Positions 8,335 through 15,113 of a stretch of DNA of 64,000 nt are shown here, piece by piece (within the stretch, counting starts at the first letter, position 1; each line of letters opens with the position of its first letter). The translations under genes were made by a program, and so were the position numbers. This DNA is from Streptomyces plumbidurans (GTDB taxonomy: Bacteria > Actinomycetota > Actinomycetes > Streptomycetales > Streptomycetaceae), in the NCBI RefSeq assembly GCF_019857225.1, contig NZ_JAFJSY010000052.1, forward strand, positions 1 through 64,000, read 5' to 3'. The notes under the pieces were generated by a model. The model saw only the letters and a program-made list of their open reading frames with translations, had not been told where the DNA came from and made no database searches.

Positions 8335-8651
8335 AGGCGAGGAAGGAGAACGCGAAAGAGCGCCCCGGAATGTCAGGGGCGGTGCAGGGGGTCAGCTCAA
8401 CAGGAGGATGACCACACGCGACCGAAGTCGATGTGGGAGCGCTTGACCAGCCACTGCTGTGGATGCATGGGCCAAGTGGAACAGGCATCCGGTGATGCGT
8501 CAACCGACCTGAGACGTACGGCTCACAGTTCGGACAGCCTTGACAGCAAGGGGAAACGCACCCGTAGTCTCGACGGGCGGCCCTGCTGAGGGGCTCGGCC
8601 GCTCCCGTGTGAAGGCATCACCGTGTTCGACTCAGCTCACGGAGCCTTCGC
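8335..8651. other. Intergenic region with possible gene remnant
   Basis: Directly after the GTPase, a GTG at 8331 overlaps its TGA (GTGA) and opens 26 codons ending at 8411; a good AGGAGG follows at 8401-8406 with ATG 8408, but that frame stops after 12 codons. One base out of frame, 25 further codons (reading GALDQPLLWMHGPSG) remain open, so a frameshifted small gene is possible. The right part holds a promoter-like element (see 8540-8570). Confidence 0.35.
8540..8570 (+). promoter_or_regulatory. Sigma-70-like promoter for the flavoenzyme cassette
   Basis: TTGACA at 8540-8545 and TAGTCT at 8565-8570 with a 19-bp spacer resemble a vegetative (HrdB-type) promoter. The predicted start would give a leader of about 75 nt before the 25-codon ORF at 8652. 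The long spacer lowers certainty. Confidence 0.45.
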
Positions 8652-8729
8652 ATGTCTTTCGACGCTCTTGCCGAAATCTTTGAAACCCCCGGAATCTCCT
8701 CCGCCCGCGGTTCGGGGCGCGCCCGATGA
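8652..8729 (+). CDS. 25-residue micro-ORF translationally coupled to flavoprotein
   Basis: Short ORF starting ATG 8652, 7 bp after ACGGAG. The product begins MSFDALAEIFETPG and ends SSARGSGRAR; the first half is acidic and hydrophobic, the second Ser/Gly/Arg-rich and strongly basic. Its TGA (8727-8729) overlaps the ATG (8726) of the FAD/NAD(P)-binding protein as ATGA, the arrangement of translationally coupled genes. It does not resemble the Cys/Met leader peptides of actinobacterial sulfur operons (no Cys or RRHID-type core). It could be a coupling leader, a small protein partner, or a precursor peptide for the two flavoenzymes that follow. I do not recognise a family. Coding status rests on the ribosome binding site and the overlap only. 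Confidence 0.55.
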   Translation: MSFDALAEIFETPGISSARGSGRAR

Positions 8730-10483
8730 GGCCCACCCTGGTGATCGTCGGGGCCGGGCCGCGGGGGACCGGTCTCATCGAGCGGATCGCCGCCAACGCG
8801 CCCGAGCTGTACGCCGGTTCGGGCCTCGACATCCATCTCGTGGACCCCTACCCGCCCGGCTCCGGACGGATCTGGCGCGCGGCGCAGTCACCGCTGATGT
8901 GGATGAACTCGCACGCCGAGGACATCACCATGTTCACCGACGAGACGGTGGCGATGGAGGGCCCGGTGGTCGGCGGCCCCACCCTGCACGAGTGGGCCGG
9001 CATCGACGGCCGCGTCTTCGCGGACAGGCGGCTGCAGGGCTCGTATCTGCGCTGGGTGCACGAGCGGGCCGTCGCCGCCCTGCCCCCGGACGTCACCGTC
9101 CATCACCACGAAGGGCGGGCCCTGCGGGTCGGCGGCCCGCGCGAGGGCCGGCAGCAGGTGTGGCTGGAGGGCCGCCCGCGCCCGCTCCTCGCCGACCTGG
9201 TCGTGCTCGCGCTCGGCCATCTCGACGCCGAACCGGACGACGAACAGGCGGAGTTGACGGCGTACGCCCGCAAGCACGGCCTGGTCCACCTGGCGCCCGA
9301 CTTCACCGCCGACTCCGACCTGTCCGCGCTGAGGGCGGGCGAACCCGTCCTCGTGCGCGGGTTCGGGCTCGCGTTCGTCGACCTGATGGTGCTGCTGACC
9401 GAGGGCCGGGGCGGCCGCTACGACGGCGACACCTATGTGCCCTCGGGACAGGAGCCGGTGCTGTACGTCGGCTCGCGGCGCGGGGTGCCGTACCACTCGA
9501 AGATCGGCTACGACTGGAGCGGCGAACGGCCGCCGCTGCCCAGGTTCTTCGGGCCCGCCGAGGTCGAGGCGCTGCTCGCTCGGCCCGGAGGGTTCGACTT
9601 TCGGCGGGACGTGTGGCCGCTGGTGGAGAAGGAGCTGGGATTCGCCCACTACCACCGGCTGTTCACCGCGCATCCGGAGCGGACGAGCGGCGCCTGGAGC
9701 GACTTCGAGGAGAAGTACGCGGCGTCGTCCGGGGCCGCGCAGCGGGAGGCGCTCGCGGCGGCGGCCGTGCCCGATCCCGGGGACCGGCTCGACCTCCGCG
9801 CGCTCGAGCGCCCGCTGGACGGGATGCGCTACCGCTCCTTCGAGGAGTTCCAAGAGGAGCTGCGCGGTTATGTGGAGCGGGATCTGAGTCGACGTCACGA
9901 TCCGTACCACAGCCCCGACTTGGCGGTGTTTCTCGGACTGCTCTCCGTCTACGGCCAGTTGGTCCGGCTCGGTGGTGTCGGCCCCTGGTGGCACGGCTTC
10001 TTCAGCTATGTGGCCTCCGGGCCGCCAGGTCCGCGGCTGCGGCAGATGCCTGCGCTGTCCAGGGCCGGAGTCCTGAAGTTCGTCGGCGCCGACATGTCCG
10101 TCACCGCGCAGGACGGGATGTTCCGGGCGTCGAGCGCCACCGTGCCGGGCTTCTCCGTCCGCGCGCGGGCGCTCGTCGAGGCGCGGCTGCCCGCGCCCAC
10201 CGTCGCGCGGGCCCGCGACACCCTGCTGCGCGAACTGCACGCCGAGGGCGCCGCCGAGACCCCCGACGGACTGCTCCGGGTCGACCCCGCCGACGGGCGG
10301 ATTCTCGACCGGGCCGGGCGGCCGCATCCCCGCCGGTTCGCGCTCGGGCCCTACACCGACGGCCGCACCCCCGGCGCCTTCACCCGGCCGCGCACCGGCG
10401 GCCCGGCGTTCCGGCAGAACGACGCGACGGCACGGGCGGCGCTGCGGTTCCTGGCGGGGCTCGCCGCACGGGCCGCCGCGTGA
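8726..10483 (+). CDS. FAD/NAD(P)-binding protein (NAD_binding_9 type)
   Basis: 585-residue cytoplasmic flavoprotein of the FAD/NAD(P)-binding group PF13454. The N-terminus MRPTLVIVGAGPRGTGLIER is a Rossmann GxGxxG dinucleotide site; SGRIWRAAQSPLMWMNS and a second nucleotide-binding region LADLVVLALGHLD near 165 follow the layout of lysine/ornithine-monooxygenase-like proteins. The length is typical (about 560-650). It starts within the stop codon of the 25-codon ORF and is followed after 56 bp by a luciferase-like protein. Family members are often linked to secondary metabolism or small-molecule oxidation, but no substrate is established for this arrangement. Oxidase or N-hydroxylase chemistry is an inference. 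Confidence 0.78.
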   Translation: MRPTLVIVGAGPRGTGLIERIAANAPELYAGSGLDIHLVDPYPPGSGRIWRAAQSPLMWMNSHAEDITMFTDETVAMEGPVVGGPTLHEWAGIDGRVFADRRLQGSYLRWVHERAVAALPPDVTVHHHEGRALRVGGPREGRQQVWLEGRPRPLLADLVVLALGHLDAEPDDEQAELTAYARKHGLVHLAPDFTADSDLSALRAGEPVLVRGFGLAFVDLMVLLTEGRGGRYDGDTYVPSGQEPVLYVGSRRGVPYHSKIGYDWSGERPPLPRFFGPAEVEALLARPGGFDFRRDVWPLVEKELGFAHYHRLFTAHPERTSGAWSDFEEKYAASSGAAQREALAAAAVPDPGDRLDLRALERPLDGMRYRSFEEFQEELRGYVERDLSRRHDPYHSPDLAVFLGLLSVYGQLVRLGGVGPWWHGFFSYVASGPPGPRLRQMPALSRAGVLKFVGADMSVTAQDGMFRASSATVPGFSVRARALVEARLPAPTVARARDTLLRELHAEGAAETPDGLLRVDPADGRILDRAGRPHPRRFALGPYTDGRTPGAFTRPRTGGPAFRQNDATARAALRFLAGLAARAAA

Positions 10484-10539
10484 CAGGTGCACCAGGGCGT
10501 GATCGGCAAGGTCCACTGATCCGGAAAGGCTTCCTCCCC

Positions 10540-11490
10540 ATGACCTCAACTCCCGGCCGGGGCCTGCTGCACCTCGCCGCCGCGATCGTCCGGGGGCCGG
10601 CGCACGGCACCGACAGCGGGGCCCCTGCCGATGCCGATGCCGATGTTGAGGCCCGGGTCGAGGCGGCACGGCTCGCCGAACGCGGCGGGCTCGACTTCGT
10701 GACGCTCGACGACATCGTTGGCGATCCCGGCCCCGATCCCGATCCCGGCCCCGATCCCGAGGCCGGCCCCGATCCCCTCGCCCTCCTGTCCCGCATCGCA
10801 TCCGCCACCACCCGCATCGGTCTGGTGCCCGCCGCCACGAGCACGCGCGTCGAGTCCGGTCAGCACGGTCGACCCAGCCAGGCGCGGGCAACGCACGCCC
10901 CGCTCACCCGCACCGGCCGCTGGATCGACGCGGCGACAACGCAGGACGAGGCCCGAAACGACGGACCGTGTCCGCCCGAAGCCCGCCCCGTGCGTGTCAT
11001 CGACGCCACCGAAGGGCACGCGCGGCGCACGGCAGCCCTGTATGCCGACGTGGCCCTCGTGCGCGTCGCGACCCCCGTACAGGCCGCCGCCGTACGGGAT
11101 CAACTCCGGCGGACCGCCGAGGAGTCGGGCCGTGATCCCGGTGCCCTGCGCGTTTTCGCGAGCCTTCTGGTCGACCTCGGCGACGGGGAGTACGCGGCCG
11201 CGCCCGGGCACGGCGGGGGCGGCCCCCGGCAGACCGCGCAGGGTCCGCGCTACCGGGGCGGGCCCGTGGACCTCGCCGAGCTGATCACCACCTGGCACGC
11301 GAACGGCATCGTCGACGGCTTCCACTTCACGCCCGTCGAGCCGCGCCGTGACCTGGAGCGACTCGTCAACGGGACGGTGGCCCTGCTCCAGCACCGCGGC
11401 CTGTTCCGCACGTTCTACCCGGGTAGCACGCTCAGGGAACATCTGGACCTCGCCAGGCCGGTCAACCGGGCCGCGGCGGCCGGAAACTGA
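10540..11490 (+). CDS. Short luciferase-like (LLM) flavin-dependent protein, atypical
   Basis: 316-residue protein with the outline of NtaA/SnaA-type FMN-dependent monooxygenases: LLHLAAAIVRGP at the N-terminus, ARLAERGGLDFVTLDD near 50, LALLSRIASATTRIGL near 80-95, and a C-terminal GIVDGFHFTPVEPRRDLERL helix region. The family usually exceeds 400 residues; here the central part with the HPYxxAR and GWNxVTS segments is missing or unrecognisable. In its place are a DPGPDPDPGPDPEAGPDP stretch, encoded by near-perfect GATCCCGGCCCC repeats, and a sequence of low similarity. The protein may therefore be a degenerate or specialised flavin binder, perhaps partnered with the upstream FAD protein. No strong ribosome binding site is seen (GGAAAGG is 10 bp away). 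Confidence 0.7.
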   Translation: MTSTPGRGLLHLAAAIVRGPAHGTDSGAPADADADVEARVEAARLAERGGLDFVTLDDIVGDPGPDPDPGPDPEAGPDPLALLSRIASATTRIGLVPAATSTRVESGQHGRPSQARATHAPLTRTGRWIDAATTQDEARNDGPCPPEARPVRVIDATEGHARRTAALYADVALVRVATPVQAAAVRDQLRRTAEESGRDPGALRVFASLLVDLGDGEYAAAPGHGGGGPRQTAQGPRYRGGPVDLAELITTWHANGIVDGFHFTPVEPRRDLERLVNGTVALLQHRGLFRTFYPGSTLREHLDLARPVNRAAAAGN

Positions 11491-11508
11491 CGGTCGTTCA
11501 ATGCTTGA

Positions 11509-11548
11509 CGGCCGAAAGGCGCCCTTGCGCCTACCGGTCGTTCGGCCG
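11509..11548 (+). terminator. Nested stem-loop after the flavoenzyme cassette
   Basis: Outer arms CGGCCGAA (11509-11516) and TTCGGCCG (11541-11548) enclose an inner perfect stem AGGCGC-CCTT-GCGCCT (11517-11532). It lies 18 bp after the LLM stop and before the protease promoter, consistent with a terminator. Confidence 0.6.
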
Positions 11549-11673
11549 AATACTCCCGGCAAGCGCTTGTCAGGGGCACGGCTTGTCCGAAATCCGGAGA
11601 CCGGAACCCTGGCTGCGCCTCACGGGGCCCCGACCCCACGCGGGCCCCCCGACTTCCCCCTGGGAGGAACGAA

Positions 11674-12570
11674 GTGAGGATCAAGCGCACCACCCCCCGC
11701 AGCGGCATTGCGAGACGGACAAGGCTGATCGCCGTCACCACCGGTCTCGTGGCCGCCGCAGCGTTCGCGGTCCCCAGCGCGCACGCGTCCACGGCCACCC
11801 CCTTCAGCACCGCCCAGCTCAAGAGCGCGAACGCCTCGGTGCTCAAGGCCGATGTCCCCGGCACCGCCTGGGCCGTCGACAGCAAGACCAACCGCGTCGT
11901 CGTCACCGTCGACAGCACGGTCTCCAAGGCCGAGATCGCCAAGATCAAGCAGCAGGCCGGCAGCAACTCCGGCGCCCTGACCATCAAGCACACGCCGGGC
12001 ACCTTCAAGAAGCTGATCACCGGCGGCGACGCCATCTACGGCGGCCAGTACCGCTGCTCGCTCGGCTTCAACGTGCACAGCGGAAGCACCTACTACTTCC
12101 TGACCGCCGGCCACTGCGGTCAGGTCGCCTCCACCTGGTACTCCAACTCCGGCCACACCTCGGTGCTGGGTACCAACGTCAGCTACAGCTTCCCGACCAA
12201 CGACTTCGCGCTGGTCCGCTACACCGGCTCGGCCTCGCACCCGAGCGCGGTCGGCAGCCAGACCATCACCAGTGCGGCCACCCCGAGTGTCGGCACGACG
12301 GTCTACCGTCGCGGCTCCACCACCGGCACCCACAGCGGTCGCGTCACCGCCCTGAACGCCACCGTCAACTACGGCGGCGGCGACGTCGTCTACGGCATGA
12401 TCCAGACCACGGTCTGCGCCGAGGGCGGCGACAGCGGCGGCCCGCTGTACGGCGGTTCGACGGCGTACGGTCTGACCTCCGGCGGCAGCGGCGACTGCAC
12501 CTCCGGCGGCACGACCTTCTTCCAGCCGGTCACCGAGGCCCTGAGCTACTACGGCGTGAGCGTCGGCTGA
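11674..12570 (+). CDS. sprB: Secreted streptogrisin-type serine protease (SGPB-like)
   Basis: 298-residue pre-pro-protease of family S1E. The signal peptide (1-38) ends PSAHA. A propeptide of about 76 residues follows, which in this family folds the enzyme and is removed after a Leu: here KKL-ITGGDAIYGG, giving mature Ile115. The triad is His147 (TAGHC), Asp177 (TNDFALVRY) and Ser254 (GGDSGGPLY). The mature part is very close to S. griseus protease B (RRGSTTGTHSG, FFQPVTEALS). The short propeptide fits the SprA/SprB class rather than SprC/D/E. Start GTG 11674 follows GGGAGG. A strong hairpin terminator follows. Role: extracellular protein degradation, usually growth-phase controlled. The symbol marks the closest relative, not proven orthology. 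Confidence 0.92.
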   Translation: MRIKRTTPRSGIARRTRLIAVTTGLVAAAAFAVPSAHASTATPFSTAQLKSANASVLKADVPGTAWAVDSKTNRVVVTVDSTVSKAEIAKIKQQAGSNSGALTIKHTPGTFKKLITGGDAIYGGQYRCSLGFNVHSGSTYYFLTAGHCGQVASTWYSNSGHTSVLGTNVSYSFPTNDFALVRYTGSASHPSAVGSQTITSAATPSVGTTVYRRGSTTGTHSGRVTALNATVNYGGGDVVYGMIQTTVCAEGGDSGGPLYGGSTAYGLTSGGSGDCTSGGTTFFQPVTEALSYYGVSVG

Positions 12571-12600
12571 CGAGCGGTCCCGACCCGCACACCGGCACCT

Positions 12601-12639
12601 GGCGAGCCCCCGCAGGCAACTGCAGTGCGGGGGCTCGCC
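12601..12639 (+). terminator. Strong hairpin terminator after protease
   Basis: Perfect 14-bp stem GGCGAGCCCCCGCA / TGCGGGGGCTCGCC with an 11-nt loop, 30 bp after the protease stop. Confidence 0.88.
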
Positions 12640-12744
12640 CTTGTCCGCACCCGGGAGTTACCTTCGAAGTGCAGGCGATACGCCTGTTGTATTGACTCCT
12701 CCGCAATACGCCCATACGCCCACTTCGGACCCTGGGGGGCCGAC

Positions 12745-13626
12745 ATGGTCGAGGAGCTGGTGACCACTGGAGTGGTCCTCGCGTCCGCCGGAACGGTCTA
12801 CCTGATGGCGGCGGCGCGCGTCGTCAAGCAGTACGAACGCGGTGTGGTGTTCCGGCTCGGCAGGCTCCGCTCCCAGGTGCGCGAGCCGGGCTTCACGATG
12901 ATCGTGCCGTTCGTGGACCGGCTCCAGAAGGTCAATATGCAGGTCGTGACGATGCCGGTGCCCGCGCAGGAGGGCATCACCCGCGACAACGTCACGGTCC
13001 GCGTGGACGCCGTCGTCTACTTCAAGGTGACCGCGCCGGCCGAGGCGGTCGTCCGGGTCGAGGACTACCGGTTCGCCGTCGCGCAGATGGCGCAGACCTC
13101 GCTGAGGTCGATCATCGGCAAGAGCGAGCTGGACGATCTGCTCTCCAACCGCGAGAAGCTCAACCAGGGTCTGGAGCTGATGATCGACAGTCCGGCGGTG
13201 GAGTGGGGCGTGACCATCGACCGCGTCGAGATCAAGGACGTGTCGCTGCCCGAGACCATGAAGCGGTCGATGGCCCGTCAGGCCGAGGCGGACCGGGACC
13301 GCCGGGCGCGGGTCATCAACGCGGACGCCGAGTTCCAGGCGTCGAAGAAGCTCGCCGAGGCGGCGCAGCAGATGGCGGACACTCCCGCGGCGCTCCAACT
13401 GCGGCTGCTGCAGACGGTGACGGCGGTCGCCGCCGAGAAGAACTCCACGCTCGTCCTGCCCTTCCCGGTGGAGCTGCTGCGCTTCCTGGAGAGGGCGCAG
13501 AACAATGTCGCAGCGCCGCAGCCGGCGCCTTCGCAGATCGACCGGCAACCGGTGCAGGAGCAACTGCCCGCGGCCGAACCGCGGATGGAACCCGACGGCG
13601 ATGGGTCGACTTTCGGACAGGGCTAG
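12745..13626 (+). CDS. Slipin / SPFH (band 7) membrane protein
   Basis: 293-residue SPFH-family protein related to slipins. An N-terminal hydrophobic segment (about 5-25, TTGVVLASAGTVYLMAAA) anchors it, then the band 7 domain runs from about 28 to 190 (VVKQYERGVVFRLGRL, REPGFTMIVPFVDRLQKVN, GITRDNVTVRVDAVVYFKV), followed by an Ala/Glu-rich helical region (QAEADRDRRARVINADAEFQASK) that oligomerises. The C-terminal 50 residues are Pro/Gln-rich and likely disordered. Such proteins form membrane microdomain scaffolds; slipins often pair with an NfeD protease-like protein, but none is adjacent here. ATG 12745 is preceded by GGGGGG. It lies between two secreted protease genes, without evident functional link. 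Confidence 0.88.
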   Translation: MVEELVTTGVVLASAGTVYLMAAARVVKQYERGVVFRLGRLRSQVREPGFTMIVPFVDRLQKVNMQVVTMPVPAQEGITRDNVTVRVDAVVYFKVTAPAEAVVRVEDYRFAVAQMAQTSLRSIIGKSELDDLLSNREKLNQGLELMIDSPAVEWGVTIDRVEIKDVSLPETMKRSMARQAEADRDRRARVINADAEFQASKKLAEAAQQMADTPAALQLRLLQTVTAVAAEKNSTLVLPFPVELLRFLERAQNNVAAPQPAPSQIDRQPVQEQLPAAEPRMEPDGDGSTFGQG

Positions 13627-13647
13627 ACCTCACGCAGTGCTTACGGG

Positions 13648-13660
13648 CTACTCGCTCGTA
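13648..13660. promoter_or_regulatory. CTACTCGCTCGTA box upstream of SGPD-like protease
   Basis: A 13-bp sequence identical to one upstream of the secreted lipase (20558-20570). TAC-N6-GTA is an imperfect palindrome. It lies about 200 bp before the protease start, in the promoter region. Function is inferred from the shared occurrence upstream of two secreted hydrolases. Confidence 0.35.
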
Positions 13661-13856
13661 GTGTTTGCAGAGCGAAGACGTGGGTTGACCGTGCACTGTC
13701 AAAAATGAGGGGCGCATATGGCGCGTTCTACGCGCGTCCTGAAGAAGCCCTTGTGTGCTCCCTGTCGGCCTCGGGATAGTAGGCGCTGTTCAACGCCTTC
13801 CGGTTCGTGAGGTCCCCACAACCTCCCGGGCCGATCCCCCCACAGGAGGACGTCAG

Positions 13857-14939
13857 TTGAAGCACCGACGCATACCCAGGCGGCGCGTGGCCGTGGCCGG
13901 AGCGGGTGTCACCGCGCTCATCGCCGCGGCAGTCACCTTCCAGACTGCGAACGCGAGTGAGGCACCGAAGACCCCCGAGCCGCAGACCCTGTCGGCCGTG
14001 GCGGCCGGAAAGCTCGCCTCGACCCTCGGCAAGGACCTCGGCACGGACGCGGCGGGCACGTTCTACGACGCGAAGGCCAAGAGCCTCGTGGTGAACGTCC
14101 TGGACGAGACCGCAGCCAAGACCGTGCAGGCGGCCGGCGCCAAGGCCAGAATCGTCGAGAACTCCCTCGCCGAGATCAAGAGCGCCCGTACGACGCTCAA
14201 GCAGGACGCGACCATCCCCGGCACCTCGTGGGTCACCGACCCCACGACCAACAAGGTCGTCGTCACCGCCGACCGCACGGTCTCCAAGGCCGAGTGGTCC
14301 AAGCTGAGCAAGGTCGTCCACGGGCTCGGCTCGGTGGCCGAAGTCAAGCGCACGCAGGGGGAGTTCAAGCCCTTCATCGCGGGCGGCGACGCGATCACCG
14401 GCTCGGGCGGGCGCTGCTCGCTGGGCTTCAACGTGGTCAAGGGCGGCCAGCCGTACTTCATCACGGCCGGCCACTGCACCGAGGCCATCTCCACCTGGTC
14501 CGACTCCAGCGGCAACGTGATCGGCACCAACGAGCAGTCCGACTTCCCGGACAACGACTTCGGTCTGGTCAAGTACACCTCGACCGTGGACCACCCGAGC
14601 GAGGTCGACCTCTACAACGGCTCCACGCAGAAGATCACCAAGGCCGCCGACGCCACGGTCGGCGAGAAGGTGCAGCGCAGCGGTTCGACGACCCAGGTGC
14701 ACAGCGGCACGGTCACCGGCCTGGACGCCACCGTGAACTACGGCAACGGCGACATCGTCAACGGTCTCATCCAGACCGATGTCTGCGCCGAGCCCGGCGA
14801 CAGCGGCGGCTCGCTCTTCGACGGCGAGTCGGCCATCGGCCTCACCTCCGGCGGCAGCGGCGACTGCACCTCCGGCGGCGAGACGTTCTTCCAGCCGGTC
14901 ACCGAGGCGCTCTCGACCTTCGGTGCCCAGATCGGCTGA
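13857..14939 (+). CDS. sprD: Secreted streptogrisin-type protease (SGPD-like), TTG start
   Basis: 360-residue pre-pro-protease of family S1E. The twin-Arg-rich N-terminus MKHRRIPRRRVAV leads into a signal peptide ending near ANA (31-33). The propeptide is long (about 140 residues), containing the alpha-lytic-type pro-domain repeat (TLKQDATIPGTSWVTDPTTN). Processing is expected before Ile174 (KPF-IAGGDAI). Triad: His206 (TAGHC), Asp234 (DNDFGLVKY), Ser316 (EPGDSGGSLF). NVVKGGQPYFITAGHC, STTQVHSG and ATVNYGNGDIVNGLIQT match streptogrisin D more than A or B. No ATG or GTG fits; AGGAGG at 13844-13849 sits 7 bp before TTG 13857. SGPD-like enzymes can dimerise. Role: extracellular proteolysis. Confidence 0.9.
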   Translation: MKHRRIPRRRVAVAGAGVTALIAAAVTFQTANASEAPKTPEPQTLSAVAAGKLASTLGKDLGTDAAGTFYDAKAKSLVVNVLDETAAKTVQAAGAKARIVENSLAEIKSARTTLKQDATIPGTSWVTDPTTNKVVVTADRTVSKAEWSKLSKVVHGLGSVAEVKRTQGEFKPFIAGGDAITGSGGRCSLGFNVVKGGQPYFITAGHCTEAISTWSDSSGNVIGTNEQSDFPDNDFGLVKYTSTVDHPSEVDLYNGSTQKITKAADATVGEKVQRSGSTTQVHSGTVTGLDATVNYGNGDIVNGLIQTDVCAEPGDSGGSLFDGESAIGLTSGGSGDCTSGGETFFQPVTEALSTFGAQIG

Positions 14940-14958
14940 CGACCGCCCGGCCCGTCAG

Positions 14959-14994
14959 GGAAGTCCCGCCCCGCGCGCGAGGGGCGGGACTTCC
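14959..14994 (+). terminator. Strong hairpin terminator after second protease
   Basis: Perfect 14-bp stem GGAAGTCCCGCCCC / GGGGCGGGACTTCC with an 8-nt loop, followed by GCGTTTTA on the plus strand. Confidence 0.88.
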
Positions 14995-15085
14995 GCGTTT
15001 TACGCGTTTCCGCAGGTGGGAGAGGGTCGAGTGTCGGTCGTACATGCATTCGATTTTTGGTCTATGGTGGAGGTGAGGCAGTAGG

Positions 15086-15097
15086 GAACTGATGTTC
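15086..15097 (+). promoter_or_regulatory. LexA SOS box upstream of dnaE2
   Basis: GAAC-TGAT-GTTC matches the actinobacterial/Gram-positive SOS core GAAC-N4-GTTC, with the flanking GA on the right also conserved. It lies 16 bp upstream of the dnaE2 start, so LexA binding would block transcription or early elongation. It fits the known DNA-damage induction of dnaE2 in actinobacteria. Confidence 0.8.
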
Positions 15098-15113
15098 GAG
15101 AGCGGAGGTGCGG

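Noticed and set aside
10722..10780. Tandem GATCCCGGCCCC repeats as a mobile or regulatory repeat
   Set aside because: They are in frame within the luciferase-like gene and simply encode an Asp-Pro-Gly-Pro stretch.
13718..13816. Roughly 30-codon ORF starting ATG 13718 behind GAGGGG
   Set aside because: Composition is weak, it sits in the promoter leader of the SGPD-like protease, and no partner or overlap supports it.
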